Shown one piece after another: positions 9,360-17,273 of a DNA stretch of 58,449 bases. The notes beneath the pieces are model-generated. The model was not told the origin of the DNA, searched no databases, and saw only the letters and a list, made by a program, of their open reading frames with translations. The stretch comes from Flavobacterium sp. Its GTDB lineage: Bacteria; Bacteroidota; Bacteroidia; Flavobacteriales; Flavobacteriaceae. The stretch lies in assembly GCA_030153045.1 (NCBI GenBank), contig JASLID010000052.1, positions 1-58,449 on the forward strand, in the 5' to 3' direction. The stretch's first letter is position 1, and every line of letters starts with the position of its first letter. The position numbers were made by a program, and so were the translations under genes.

Positions 9360-10730
9360 ATGCCACAAAGCAAAGTGATTATTGGAAGTGAAGAATGGTG
9401 CTCATTTCCTGAATTACAGATACCTTATATTAAAGCTCGAGTAGATTCGGGTGCAAAAACATCAGCATTACACGCTGTAAATATCATTCCTTTTTTAAAA
9501 AATAATGAAAATTGGGTACAATTTGATGTCAATCCGCTTCAAAACAATACCAAAATAACCAAAAGCTGTGAAGCAAGATTGGTTGACAAACGTGTGGTTA
9601 AAAGTTCCAGCGGTTTTAGAGAACAACGCTATGTAATTCAAACACAATTACACGTTGGTGAAAAAACTTGGACTATAGAAGTTACACTTACCAATCGAGA
9701 TTCAATGGGTTTTAGAATGCTCCTTGGCAGAGAAGCCATGATGGGTAGACTTGTAGTGGATCCTGAGGAAAAATACCAGTTTGGACAACCTTCATTTGAT
9801 GAAATTAAAAATTATTACACTTCTTCCGAAGTTATAAAAAATGGACTTCGAATTGGCGTTTTAGCCAGCAATCCAGAATTATACAGCAACCGAAGAATCA
9901 TTGAAGCCGGAGAAATGCGCGGTCACGAAATGCATTTCTTAAACATCAAGGAATGTTATATGAAACTCGATGCGACAAATCCCGAAATTCATTATCGTGG
10001 CGGTCGTGTTTTAAATAATTTTGATGCCGTTATCCCACGAATTCGTCCAAGTATGACATTTTACGGATGTGCATTAACCAGACAATTTGAAGCATTAAAA
10101 GTATATTGCTTGAATTCGGCAGCAGCCATAACACAATCTAGGGACAAATTATTTTCGCTTCAATTACTTTTAAATCATGGTGTAGACATTCCTACAACTG
10201 GTTTTGCCAATTCTCCATTAGACACTAATGATTTAATTCAAATGGTGGGTGGTTCTCCTTTAATTGTAAAATTATTAGAAGGAACGCAAGGAAAAGGAGT
10301 CGTTTTGGCCGAAACAAAAAAAGCGGCAGAATCAGTAATCAATGCCTTCAAAAGCCTAAATGCTAATATTTTAGTACAAGAATTCATTAAGGAGGCCAAC
10401 GGAAAAGACCTTCGTTTATTTGTAGTCGATGGAAAAGTGGTTGCCGCCATGCAACGTGAAGCGGCTCCAGGTGAATTTAGAGCCAATATTCATATGGGAG
10501 GAACTGCTTCGGTTGTAAAAGTAACTGCCGAAGAAAAGAAAATTGCCATTCGTGCTGCCAAAGCCATGGATTTAAGAGTTGCAGGAGTCGATATTATCCG
10601 TTCAAGCAAAGGACCTCTTTTGTTAGAAGTAAATTCTTCTCCAGGATTAGAGGGTATTGAAGGTGCTACTCACAAAGATATTGCTGGCGAAATGATCAAA
10701 GCTATTGAGAAAAATTTTAAGATTAAATAA
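9360..10730 (+). CDS. RimB-RimK fusion: retropepsin-like protease domain plus ATP-grasp S6 glutamate ligase
   Basis: Two domains in one chain of 456 residues. Residues about 4-150 match the RimB/DUF785 ('ATP-dependent zinc protease') family, a retropepsin-like fold with the Asp-Ser-Gly motif at 29-31 in KARVDSGAKTSALHA. Residues about 165-456 are RimK, the ATP-grasp enzyme that adds glutamates to the C-terminus of ribosomal protein bS6; the ATP-grasp region includes GGSPLIVKLLEGTQGKGVV and the metal-binding LLLEVNSSPGLEGIE. In proteobacteria rimB and rimK are separate neighbouring genes. The next gene starts 6 bases later, suggesting co-transcription. The domain calls are firm; bS6 as substrate is inferred from the family. 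Confidence 0.88.
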   Translation: MPQSKVIIGSEEWCSFPELQIPYIKARVDSGAKTSALHAVNIIPFLKNNENWVQFDVNPLQNNTKITKSCEARLVDKRVVKSSSGFREQRYVIQTQLHVGEKTWTIEVTLTNRDSMGFRMLLGREAMMGRLVVDPEEKYQFGQPSFDEIKNYYTSSEVIKNGLRIGVLASNPELYSNRRIIEAGEMRGHEMHFLNIKECYMKLDATNPEIHYRGGRVLNNFDAVIPRIRPSMTFYGCALTRQFEALKVYCLNSAAAITQSRDKLFSLQLLLNHGVDIPTTGFANSPLDTNDLIQMVGGSPLIVKLLEGTQGKGVVLAETKKAAESVINAFKSLNANILVQEFIKEANGKDLRLFVVDGKVVAAMQREAAPGEFRANIHMGGTASVVKVTAEEKKIAIRAAKAMDLRVAGVDIIRSSKGPLLLEVNSSPGLEGIEGATHKDIAGEMIKAIEKNFKIK

Positions 10731-10736
10731 TTCAAA

Positions 10737-11240
10737 ATGAATCCATATCTCGACATAATCCTAAGAAGTGTTGCAGTTTATTTTTTTATGATTATTGCCG
10801 TGCGAATTTTTGGTAAAAAAGAATTATCCCAACTTAATACTGCCGATGTCATTTTGGTTTTACTCATCAGTAACGCTGTTCAAAATGCTATGGTGGGAAA
10901 CAATACGAGTCTTCTTGGAGGTTTATTGGCCGCGTTTGTGTTATTCTTACTGAGTTTTAGTTTAAAGAAATTAATGTACAAATCGAAGAAGTTTAATGAC
11001 TTTGTTCAGGACAAACCAGAAATTTTAATCCATAACGGAAAAACCGAATATAAAACGTTAACCAAACTTGATATCACTTCAGATGAATTAGAAGAAGTCA
11101 TGCGGGAACATGGTGTTCTACATTATAACGAAGTCAAATTAGCCATGCTTGAAGTGGACGGAAACATTAGTATTATTTCAGGAGAAAACGATTTGAGACA
11201 ATCACATCATAAAAGAAGAATACATAAATCATTGAGTTAA
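10737..11240 (+). CDS. DUF421 (YetF/YcaP family) membrane protein
   Basis: 167 residues. Hydrophobic segments at about 5-25, 40-57 and 60-77 are followed by a soluble domain of about 85 residues with family features (EILIHNGKTEY, TSDELEEVMREHGV). Known members are inner-membrane proteins of unclear function, some linked to stress or spore physiology in Bacillus. It lies 6 bases after the RimB-RimK gene, so translation is probably coupled. The family call rests on the transmembrane plus YetF-domain order. Confidence 0.85.
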   Translation: MNPYLDIILRSVAVYFFMIIAVRIFGKKELSQLNTADVILVLLISNAVQNAMVGNNTSLLGGLLAAFVLFLLSFSLKKLMYKSKKFNDFVQDKPEILIHNGKTEYKTLTKLDITSDELEEVMREHGVLHYNEVKLAMLEVDGNISIISGENDLRQSHHKRRIHKSLS

Positions 11241-11275
11241 ACTTTCAAAATAAAGAAAAACTAAGAACATTTTAG

Positions 11276-11998
11276 ATGTTTAGACATAAAGGAAGAACAA
11301 GAACTTTTAAACACAACTTGCAAATCGCATCTTTATTGTCATTTGTGGCAGGCATAGTGAATATTGCTGGTTTTTTATCTGTTTATCAACTGACTACCAA
11401 CGTGACCGGACATTTTGCATTTTTTGTTGATGAAGTATTTAAATTACAATTTTGGAAAGGTTTTGTGTATTTCTTGTATATCTTTTTCTTTTTTTTAGGA
11501 TCATTAGTCTCCAATTTTTTAGTGGAACTAATTTCACAAAAAAAGAGAAAAAATACTTATCTAATACCCATTTCAATTGAGAGTTTAATTTTATTGCTCA
11601 TCGCAATATTTGGCGAAAGTTTAATTGCTAAAGATTCAAATCTAATAGCTTATTCTTTGTTGTTTGCCATGGGTTTACAAAATTCGTTAGTAACCTCAAT
11701 TTCTAATGCTACAGTTAGAACCACTCACTTAACAGGGCTTTTTACCGACTTAGGTATCGAATTATCTCAATTGTATTTTTATAAAACAGAAGAACAAAGA
11801 AAAAAACTTTTTTCATCAATCAAATTACGTTTAACAATAATAAGTTTTTTTTTTATTGGAGGAATAACAGGTGGTATTTTTTACTCTAAAATTGGGCTAA
11901 AAATATTACTACTGGCATCCATTACATTACTATTAGGTATCATTTACGATAACATAAAACTTAAGCTAATTTTATTGAAACGTAAATATACCTATTGA
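11276..11998 (+). CDS. DUF1275 (YoaK-like) membrane protein
   Basis: 240 residues with about six transmembrane segments. The opening LQIASLLSFVAGIVNIAGFL and the following TTNVTGHFAFF are typical of YoaK/DUF1275, as is FAMGLQNSLVTSISNATVRTTHLTG in the second half (only its start and end motifs are diagnostic). Function is unknown in the family. It continues the run of plus-strand membrane-protein genes after rimK with a 35-base gap. Confidence 0.85.
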   Translation: MFRHKGRTRTFKHNLQIASLLSFVAGIVNIAGFLSVYQLTTNVTGHFAFFVDEVFKLQFWKGFVYFLYIFFFFLGSLVSNFLVELISQKKRKNTYLIPISIESLILLLIAIFGESLIAKDSNLIAYSLLFAMGLQNSLVTSISNATVRTTHLTGLFTDLGIELSQLYFYKTEEQRKKLFSSIKLRLTIISFFFIGGITGGIFYSKIGLKILLLASITLLLGIIYDNIKLKLILLKRKYTY

Positions 11999-12021
11999 AA
12001 ATAAATTTTAAAATTTAAAAC

Positions 12022-12600
12022 ATGAACAAAACTCGACTTGAAGCTTTTAGCGATGGTGTATTGGCCATTATTATAACCATCATGGTTTTAGAAATGAAAA
12101 CACCTGATGGAACTGATTTTAAGTCACTTCTAAAATTGTTCCCCGTCTTTATTAGCTATGTATTGAGCTTTATTTATGTGGGTATTTACTGGAACAACCA
12201 CCACCACATGATGCATACTGTAAAAAAAGTAACCGGTGGAATTCTTTGGGCCAATTTACACTTGCTGTTCTGGTTGTCCTTAGTTCCCTTTGCTACGGCT
12301 TGGATTGGAGAACATCACTTTGCCGCTTTTCCCATGTTATTTTACGGTTTTATACTTTTAATGTGTGGTGTTTCTTATAATATTCTTCAAAGCATAATTA
12401 TAAAAACACATGGTAATGACTCATTACTATTCAAAGCTGTTGGTAAAGATATTAAAGGAAAAATTTCGGTGGTATTATATATAATTGCCATTTTATCCAC
12501 TTATTATCATGAATTAATTTCGGCAGTAATATATATTTTAGTAGCTTTAATGTGGTTAATTCCGGATAAGCGAATTGAAAAGCTTTTAGATAACGAATAA
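12022..12600 (+). CDS. TMEM175-family (DUF1211) membrane protein, putative potassium channel
   Basis: 192 residues, about six transmembrane helices, the size of one bacterial TMEM175 repeat. The signature RLEAFSDGVLAIIITIMVLE carries the conserved Phe-Ser-Asp motif of the first helix. Prokaryotic TMEM175 proteins characterised so far form tetrameric potassium-permeable channels; that activity here is inference. It is spaced 23 bases after the YoaK-like gene and 11 bases before the next gene. Confidence 0.85.
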   Translation: MNKTRLEAFSDGVLAIIITIMVLEMKTPDGTDFKSLLKLFPVFISYVLSFIYVGIYWNNHHHMMHTVKKVTGGILWANLHLLFWLSLVPFATAWIGEHHFAAFPMLFYGFILLMCGVSYNILQSIIIKTHGNDSLLFKAVGKDIKGKISVVLYIIAILSTYYHELISAVIYILVALMWLIPDKRIEKLLDNE

Positions 12601-12611
12601 TTCATAATCGA

Positions 12612-13040
12612 ATGCATACCATTTACCACGATTTCACCATAAATGTCCCTAAAGAGCGAGTATTTAAAGCCATTAGTTTGCCTAATGAGTTGAACAATTG
12701 GTGGACAAAACGTTGTAGTGGAACTCCTGAGTTGGACGCTGTTTATAATTTTTATTTCGCCGAGGAATACAATTGGTTTGCCGAAATCAGCATTTTAAAA
12801 CACGATGAACAGGTTGAATTTAAAATGACCAAAGCTACTACAGAATGGTTACCCACTAGTTTCGGATTTATTTTAAAAGAAATAAACCCAACTACCACCT
12901 CGGTTGAGTTTTACCACAAAAATTGGACAGAAGTAAGTAAAGAATATAAAGTAGCCAGTTATTGCTGGGCTAATTTGTTAAGGCAAATGAAAAAATATTT
13001 AGAAAAAGGAACTATAACCCCATTTCAACAACGAAACTAA
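12612..13040 (+). CDS. SRPBCC/AHSA1-like START-domain protein
   Basis: 142 residues, soluble. The opening TIYHDFTINVPKERVFKAIS and NELNNWWTKRCSG, with a beta-rich middle and a C-terminal helix (SYCWANLLRQMKKYLEKG), match the AHSA1/SRPBCC ligand-binding fold. Such proteins bind small hydrophobic ligands or assist other proteins; no ligand can be named. Two bases separate its stop from the next start, so it is translationally linked to the GldL-like gene. Confidence 0.8.
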   Translation: MHTIYHDFTINVPKERVFKAISLPNELNNWWTKRCSGTPELDAVYNFYFAEEYNWFAEISILKHDEQVEFKMTKATTEWLPTSFGFILKEINPTTTSVEFYHKNWTEVSKEYKVASYCWANLLRQMKKYLEKGTITPFQQRN

Positions 13041-13042
13041 TT

Positions 13043-13240
13043 ATGAAATACAAACATATAATTGTCGTATTCGTTTTAGGAATGATTTTTACAACAATAG
13101 GAGCATTATTAAAAATTATGCACTGGCCAATGGCATCAGGAATATTAACATCAGGAATGTTGGCAGAAGTTTTAGCATGTTTAATGCTTATCTACAAACT
13201 TATTGTAAACAAAAATTCAAATGACATCTTAAATAAATAA
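13043..13240 (+). CDS. Small membrane protein resembling the GldL transmembrane hairpin
   Basis: 65 residues: two hydrophobic segments (about 5-22 and 32-52) joined by ALLKIMHWPMASG. The motif GALLKIMHWP matches the N-terminal transmembrane region of GldL, the proton-channel part of the type IX secretion/gliding motor, whose segment reads GALFKIMHWP in the forms I remember. The long cytoplasmic part of GldL is absent. It is therefore either a stand-alone GldL-like hairpin or a member of a wider family that GldL draws on. No gldK, gldM or gldN is adjacent, so it is not the motor gene itself. Confidence 0.65.
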   Translation: MKYKHIIVVFVLGMIFTTIGALLKIMHWPMASGILTSGMLAEVLACLMLIYKLIVNKNSNDILNK

Positions 13241-13241
13241 C

Positions 13242-13604
13242 ATGAACATACTATCCATTATTATCATCGCATTTGTAGCAATCATCCATATTTATATAGT
13301 ATGGTTAGAAATGTTTGCTTGGACAACCAAAGCCAAAAAAGTTTTTAGAACCATTCCTGAACATTTATTTGAACCTACCAAAGTGCTCGCCGCTAATCAA
13401 GGTTTGTACAACGGATTTCTAGCTGCTGGATTAATCTGGTCTTTGCTAATTCAAGATGAAATATGGTGCAAAAATGTAGCTTGTTTCTTTTTAGGTTGTG
13501 TCGCAGTTGCCGGAGTTTATGGCGCCGTGACTGCATCAAAAAGAATTTTATATGTGCAAACTATACCTGCCGTTTTAGGACTAATTGCGGTTTTACTCCT
13601 TTAA
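13242..13604 (+). CDS. DUF1304 membrane protein
   Basis: 120 residues with four predicted transmembrane helices. The features IIHIYIVWLEMFAW, the following F-RTIPEHLF segment, and NQGLYNGFLAAGL are typical of DUF1304 proteins, whose function is unknown. One base separates it from the GldL-like gene. Its last 12 bases overlap the end of the convergent GyrI-like gene. Confidence 0.85.
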   Translation: MNILSIIIIAFVAIIHIYIVWLEMFAWTTKAKKVFRTIPEHLFEPTKVLAANQGLYNGFLAAGLIWSLLIQDEIWCKNVACFFLGCVAVAGVYGAVTASKRILYVQTIPAVLGLIAVLLL

Positions 13605-14075
13605 TTTTATTGGAATATAAATAGTTTCTTCCGAATTAGGATCCATTGGATCGTATTTTCCCTCTGGTAAAATTTCAAAATGCAGTCTGGAATTGTCTAA
13701 TTCATATTCCGAATTTGGAATCCATTCCATAAATATCTTTTCAAAAAAAACAGGAGCTTGTATGATATTCCCTTTATACGGGAAAACAGCATACAAACCT
13801 CCTGTTATATCAATTGCTTCTAATCCATTTGGAATCAAATTATAATTGACAACTTCAACAGTTGCCCATTTAGTATAAAGTAATTCCGGATTTTGCATGA
13901 AATCATCTGAGTACAACTGCATCGAAACACGCTCGCCTCCTACTCGATTCGCAATCTCTTTTACTCTCGGCATAAAACTCCCCCATAATTGCCCGGTTCT
14001 ATCTTCAGAAAAAGACATCGATAGTGACTTACCAATAAACTTTTTTGAGGTTAAATTGACAATTACAAAATCCAT
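13593..14075 (-). CDS. GyrI-like small-molecule-binding domain protein
   Basis: About 160 residues, a single GyrI-like (AraC effector-binding/SOUL-type) domain without a DNA-binding part. Typical elements are FIGKSLSMSF near the start, LWGSFMPRVKEIANRV, GGLYAVFPYKG and the closing HFEILPEGKYDP...ETIYIPIK. Family members bind drugs or hydrophobic ligands, or inhibit gyrase. I chose the ATG that opens MDFVIVNL because it lies just after the hutH stop; an in-frame ATG six codons earlier would lie inside hutH. Overlapping stop/start suggests co-transcription downstream of hutH. Confidence 0.78.
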   Translation of the reverse strand: MDFVIVNLTSKKFIGKSLSMSFSEDRTGQLWGSFMPRVKEIANRVGGERVSMQLYSDDFMQNPELLYTKWATVEVVNYNLIPNGLEAIDITGGLYAVFPYKGNIIQAPVFFEKIFMEWIPNSEYELDNSRLHFEILPEGKYDPMDPNSEETIYIPIKLKE

Positions 14076-14076
14076 T

Positions 14077-15579
14077 TTATTCCAACTCTTCAATCTGAAA
14101 ACTATTCAAGAAAGCAATAGATTTTTCGATATCGTAATGTAAAATGCGGTCTTCGTTTACTAAAGGTACTTCTTCTCTGTACGATTTGATAAACATTTCA
14201 ATAAATTCACTCGATTTTAAAGGTCTTCTAAATTCAATTGCTTGAGAAGCATTCATCAATTCAATAGCTAAAATACGCTCTAAATTTTCCATGATTTTCA
14301 AACATTTGGTAGCTGCGTTTGCACCCATCGAAACGTGATCTTCTTGACCATTACTTGACACAATACTATCGATACTAGCTGGTGTTGCCAATTGTTTGTT
14401 CTGGCTTACAATACTCGCTGCAGTATATTGAGGAATCATAAAACCAGAATTCAGTCCTGGATCACTCACCAAGAAAGCTGGTAAATCACGCAATCCTGAA
14501 ATCAATTGGTATGTTCTTCTTTCTGAAATACTTCCTAATTCGGCAAGAGCCAAACCTAAAAAGTCTAAAGTTAAAGCTAATGGCTGCCCGTGGAAATTTC
14601 CTCCTGAAATGATTAAATCTTCATCCACAAAAACATTAGGATTATCGGTAACCGAATTAATTTCGGTTTTAAATACTTTTTTTACATAATCAATCGTATC
14701 CTTCGAAGCTCCATGAACTTGTGGGATACAACGGAATGAATACGGATCTTGAACATGTTTTTTAGGTTGCGAAATAATTTCACTGTCTTCTAATAAATCT
14801 TGAAAACGTTTAGCCGTTACAATTTGTCCTTTATGCGGTCGCACCATATGAATTAGCTCATTAAAAGGCTCTAAACGACCATCAAACCCTTCTAATGAAA
14901 TAGCTCCAATAACGTCTGCTAAGTATGAAAACTTCATGGCTTTTAACAAAGTATAACAACCATAAGCACTCATAAACTGAGTTCCGTTTAGCAACGCTAA
15001 TCCTTCTTTCGATTGTAAAACAATTGGTTTCCAACCCATTTTTTCTGACACTTTGCTAGCTGGCTGACGGAAACCATCATAAAACACTTCACCTTCACCA
15101 ATCAATGGTAAACACAAATGTGCTAAAGGCGCTAAATCGCCAGAAGCTCCTAACGATCCTAAAGTATATACTACAGGTAAAACATCGTTATTATAAAGAT
15201 CAATTAAACGCTCAACTGTTTGCAATTGCACACCCGAATGTCCAAAGCTTAATGATTTTATTTTAAGCAACAACATGATTTTTACCACTTCATGAGGCAC
15301 TTCATCTCCTGTACCACAAGCATGCGACTTCATTAAATTTTCTTGAAGCTTCGAAAGATTTTCATTCGAAATTTTAACGTTACACAACGACCCAAAGCCG
15401 GTGTTTATACCATAAATGGGTTCGCTTTGCGATTGCATTTTTTTATCTAAATAAGCACGACATTTTTCAATGTTAATACGAGCTTCTTCTGAAAGTGCAA
15501 GAGAATGGTTTTGTGAAATTATTTCGTGAAGTAGTTCTAAAGAAAAAACATCAGAACTTATATAATGTGTTGTACTCAT
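14077..15579 (-). CDS. hutH: Histidine ammonia-lyase
   Basis: First enzyme of histidine degradation, histidine to urocanate plus ammonia. 500 residues, normal length. The Ala145-Ser146-Gly147 triad in GSLGASGDLAPLAHL forms the MIO prosthetic group. Tyr and Asn signatures (YGINTGFG at 56-63; SVTDNPNVF) are present. The related imidazolonepropionase gene hutI lies 39 kb away at 54466, and hutU and hutG are not in the window, so the pathway is not a single operon. A weak minus-strand promoter (TTG, 20 bases, GAATTTTG) can be seen upstream. Confidence 0.95.
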   Translation of the reverse strand: MSTTHYISSDVFSLELLHEIISQNHSLALSEEARINIEKCRAYLDKKMQSQSEPIYGINTGFGSLCNVKISNENLSKLQENLMKSHACGTGDEVPHEVVKIMLLLKIKSLSFGHSGVQLQTVERLIDLYNNDVLPVVYTLGSLGASGDLAPLAHLCLPLIGEGEVFYDGFRQPASKVSEKMGWKPIVLQSKEGLALLNGTQFMSAYGCYTLLKAMKFSYLADVIGAISLEGFDGRLEPFNELIHMVRPHKGQIVTAKRFQDLLEDSEIISQPKKHVQDPYSFRCIPQVHGASKDTIDYVKKVFKTEINSVTDNPNVFVDEDLIISGGNFHGQPLALTLDFLGLALAELGSISERRTYQLISGLRDLPAFLVSDPGLNSGFMIPQYTAASIVSQNKQLATPASIDSIVSSNGQEDHVSMGANAATKCLKIMENLERILAIELMNASQAIEFRRPLKSSEFIEMFIKSYREEVPLVNEDRILHYDIEKSIAFLNSFQIEELE

Positions 15580-15679
15580 TTTTATTGTTTATTTTGGATG
15601 TCAAAATTCCGCAAAAAGCGTTTAAAAAACAAGATAAATTATTAGTATTTATTTAAGATTACATTTTAAGTACATTCAT

Positions 15680-15687
15680 TATATTTG
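15680..15687 (+). promoter_or_regulatory. Candidate -7 element of tlpA copy 1
   Basis: TATATTTG, an exact TAnnTTTG match 21 bases before the ATG I prefer. No TTG lies at the right distance upstream, so only the -7 half is supported. Confidence 0.35.
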
Positions 15688-15708
15688 AACTTCAAAAAAC
15701 TACTCAAT

Positions 15709-17070
15709 ATGAAAAACACAATTTATTTATTACTAACCCTTTTATTTACAACATTTGGTTTTAGTAAAGAGGTTATTACCATTTCTGGAAAAATTACAAA
15801 CACTGCTGATGGAAAGTTAAAAATTAAAGGAGAAGATTTCGAAAAAGAAATTACTCTGAAAGCCGATGGAACTTTTAATGAGCAAATTACAATAGAATAT
15901 TCAGGTAATTACTTTTTAGGAACAAAAGCAAACAAAACTTCCTTGTACTTAGCAAAAGGAATGAAATTAGGAATTGAAGCTGACGATACAAAATTCGCTG
16001 AAACTTTAAAATTCACAGGCAACGGAAGTACTGAGAATCAATATTTTATTGAAAAATCAAAAGCTGGAGCTAAATTAATTGGAAATCCAACCGATTTTTA
16101 TTCGCTTGACGAGTCTTCTTATCTTTCTAAAATAAGCGAAGTTAAAACTGCTTTTACCAATTTGCTAAATGCTTCAAAAATTAATGACTCAAAATTTAAA
16201 GCTAACGAAGTTAAAAGCATTACTTTTTTTGAGCAATTACAGTTGTTAATTTATGCAGATTATCATGCTCATTATGCTAAAAAAGAAGGATTTAAACCTT
16301 CTGAAAGCTTTCCTAAATTAGATCGTTCAATCGATTTAGATAATGAGGCCGATTTCTTATATTCAGTTTCTTATCAGAGATTGGTTACCACAAAATTTAA
16401 TAATGATATTGCTTCACAATTAAAAGAGAACGAAGAATATACGTATAAGTTTGCTGTTCCAGAAATTAAAAAAATTAAAAGCCCAGCAATCAAAAATGCG
16501 TTGATTCAAAATGTGGCTTATGAAGTCGGTGCTGGAAATCCTGAAGCCGAATTATTATATAATGAATTGATGTCACTTTCAAACAATGCAAAGTTTAAAG
16601 AAGGTTTGACCACTAAATTCAATAAAATAAAGACATTGATTGCCGGAAAAGCATCGCCTACTTTTGATTATGAAAACTATAAAGGCGGAAAAACCTCATT
16701 AGAAAGCTTAAAAGGAAAATACGTTTATATCGATGTTTGGGCGACTTGGTGTGGCCCTTGCCGTAAAGAAATCCCAAGCCTTCAAAAAGTGGAAGAACAA
16801 TATCATGGTAAAAACATTGAGTTTGTAAGTCTTTCCATTGATGCCAAAAAGGATTATGACAAATGGAGAAAAATGGTGGAAGAAAAAAAATTAGGAGGCA
16901 TTCAATTATTTGCTGACAACGATTGGAACTCAAAATTTGTGACCGATTATGCTATCGAAGGTATTCCTCGTTTTATTTTAGTAGACCCAAACGGGAATAT
17001 TATTTCTGCCGATGCTCCTCGTCCATCAGACCCAAAATTGATTCAAAAATTCACCGAATTAGGAATATAA
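15709..17070 (+). CDS. TlpA-family thiol-disulfide oxidoreductase, copy 1
   Basis: About 453 residues. I start at the ATG giving MKNTIYLLLTLLFTTFGFS, a signal peptide; an upstream TTG eight codons earlier would spoil it and lies on the probable -7 element. Residues about 20-110 resemble the DUF4369-type beta domain common in Bacteroidota TlpA proteins, the middle is helical, and the C-terminal 140 residues are a thioredoxin fold with active site WATWCGPCRKE (first Cys at 348) and cis-Pro in EGIPRF. It probably reduces or maintains periplasmic thiols. A diverged tandem copy follows at 17274. Confidence 0.88.
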   Translation: MKNTIYLLLTLLFTTFGFSKEVITISGKITNTADGKLKIKGEDFEKEITLKADGTFNEQITIEYSGNYFLGTKANKTSLYLAKGMKLGIEADDTKFAETLKFTGNGSTENQYFIEKSKAGAKLIGNPTDFYSLDESSYLSKISEVKTAFTNLLNASKINDSKFKANEVKSITFFEQLQLLIYADYHAHYAKKEGFKPSESFPKLDRSIDLDNEADFLYSVSYQRLVTTKFNNDIASQLKENEEYTYKFAVPEIKKIKSPAIKNALIQNVAYEVGAGNPEAELLYNELMSLSNNAKFKEGLTTKFNKIKTLIAGKASPTFDYENYKGGKTSLESLKGKYVYIDVWATWCGPCRKEIPSLQKVEEQYHGKNIEFVSLSIDAKKDYDKWRKMVEEKKLGGIQLFADNDWNSKFVTDYAIEGIPRFILVDPNGNIISADAPRPSDPKLIQKFTELGI

Positions 17071-17076
17071 TTTCTC

Positions 17077-17107
17077 AAAAAAGAGCTTCAAATTGAAGCT
17101 CTTTTTT
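17077..17107 (+). terminator. Terminator of tlpA copy 1
   Basis: GAGCTTCAA-A-TTGAAGCTC flanked by A6 and T6. It is nearly identical to the one at 18639, because this stretch is part of a duplication. Confidence 0.85.
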
Positions 17108-17186
17108 ATTTCTCTAAAATCAGAAATATCTTTCCTAAATACCCAATAATTTCGGAAGTAATAAACGCATGATGTACTGTTTCATG
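17106..17186 (-). pseudogene. Fragment of the nnrD 3' end (duplication remnant)
   Basis: Read on the minus strand this encodes HHAFITSEIIGYLGKIFLILEK then stop (the run begins with a diverged HETV), matching the C-terminus of the intact nnrD product, HHAFIASDIIGYLGKAFLTLEK. The DNA is alignable base for base with 18667-18745, including the stop codon position relative to the shared terminator. No start codon or further nnrD sequence is present beyond about 17186. It is best read as the tail of nnrD carried along when the tlpA-terminator-nnrD junction was duplicated. Confidence 0.85.
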
Positions 17187-17273
17187 TTGTTTATAGCATA
17201 GTATTTTTTCTTACATTAAATACTTTTTGCTTTTTTTAATCGTTAATTTGATAAACCAAAAAACAACAACTCT

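Noticed and set aside
10737..13604. A defence or toxin-antitoxin island in the block of small genes
   Set aside because: All products match known conserved membrane or ligand-binding families, with no nuclease, ATPase or toxin signature.
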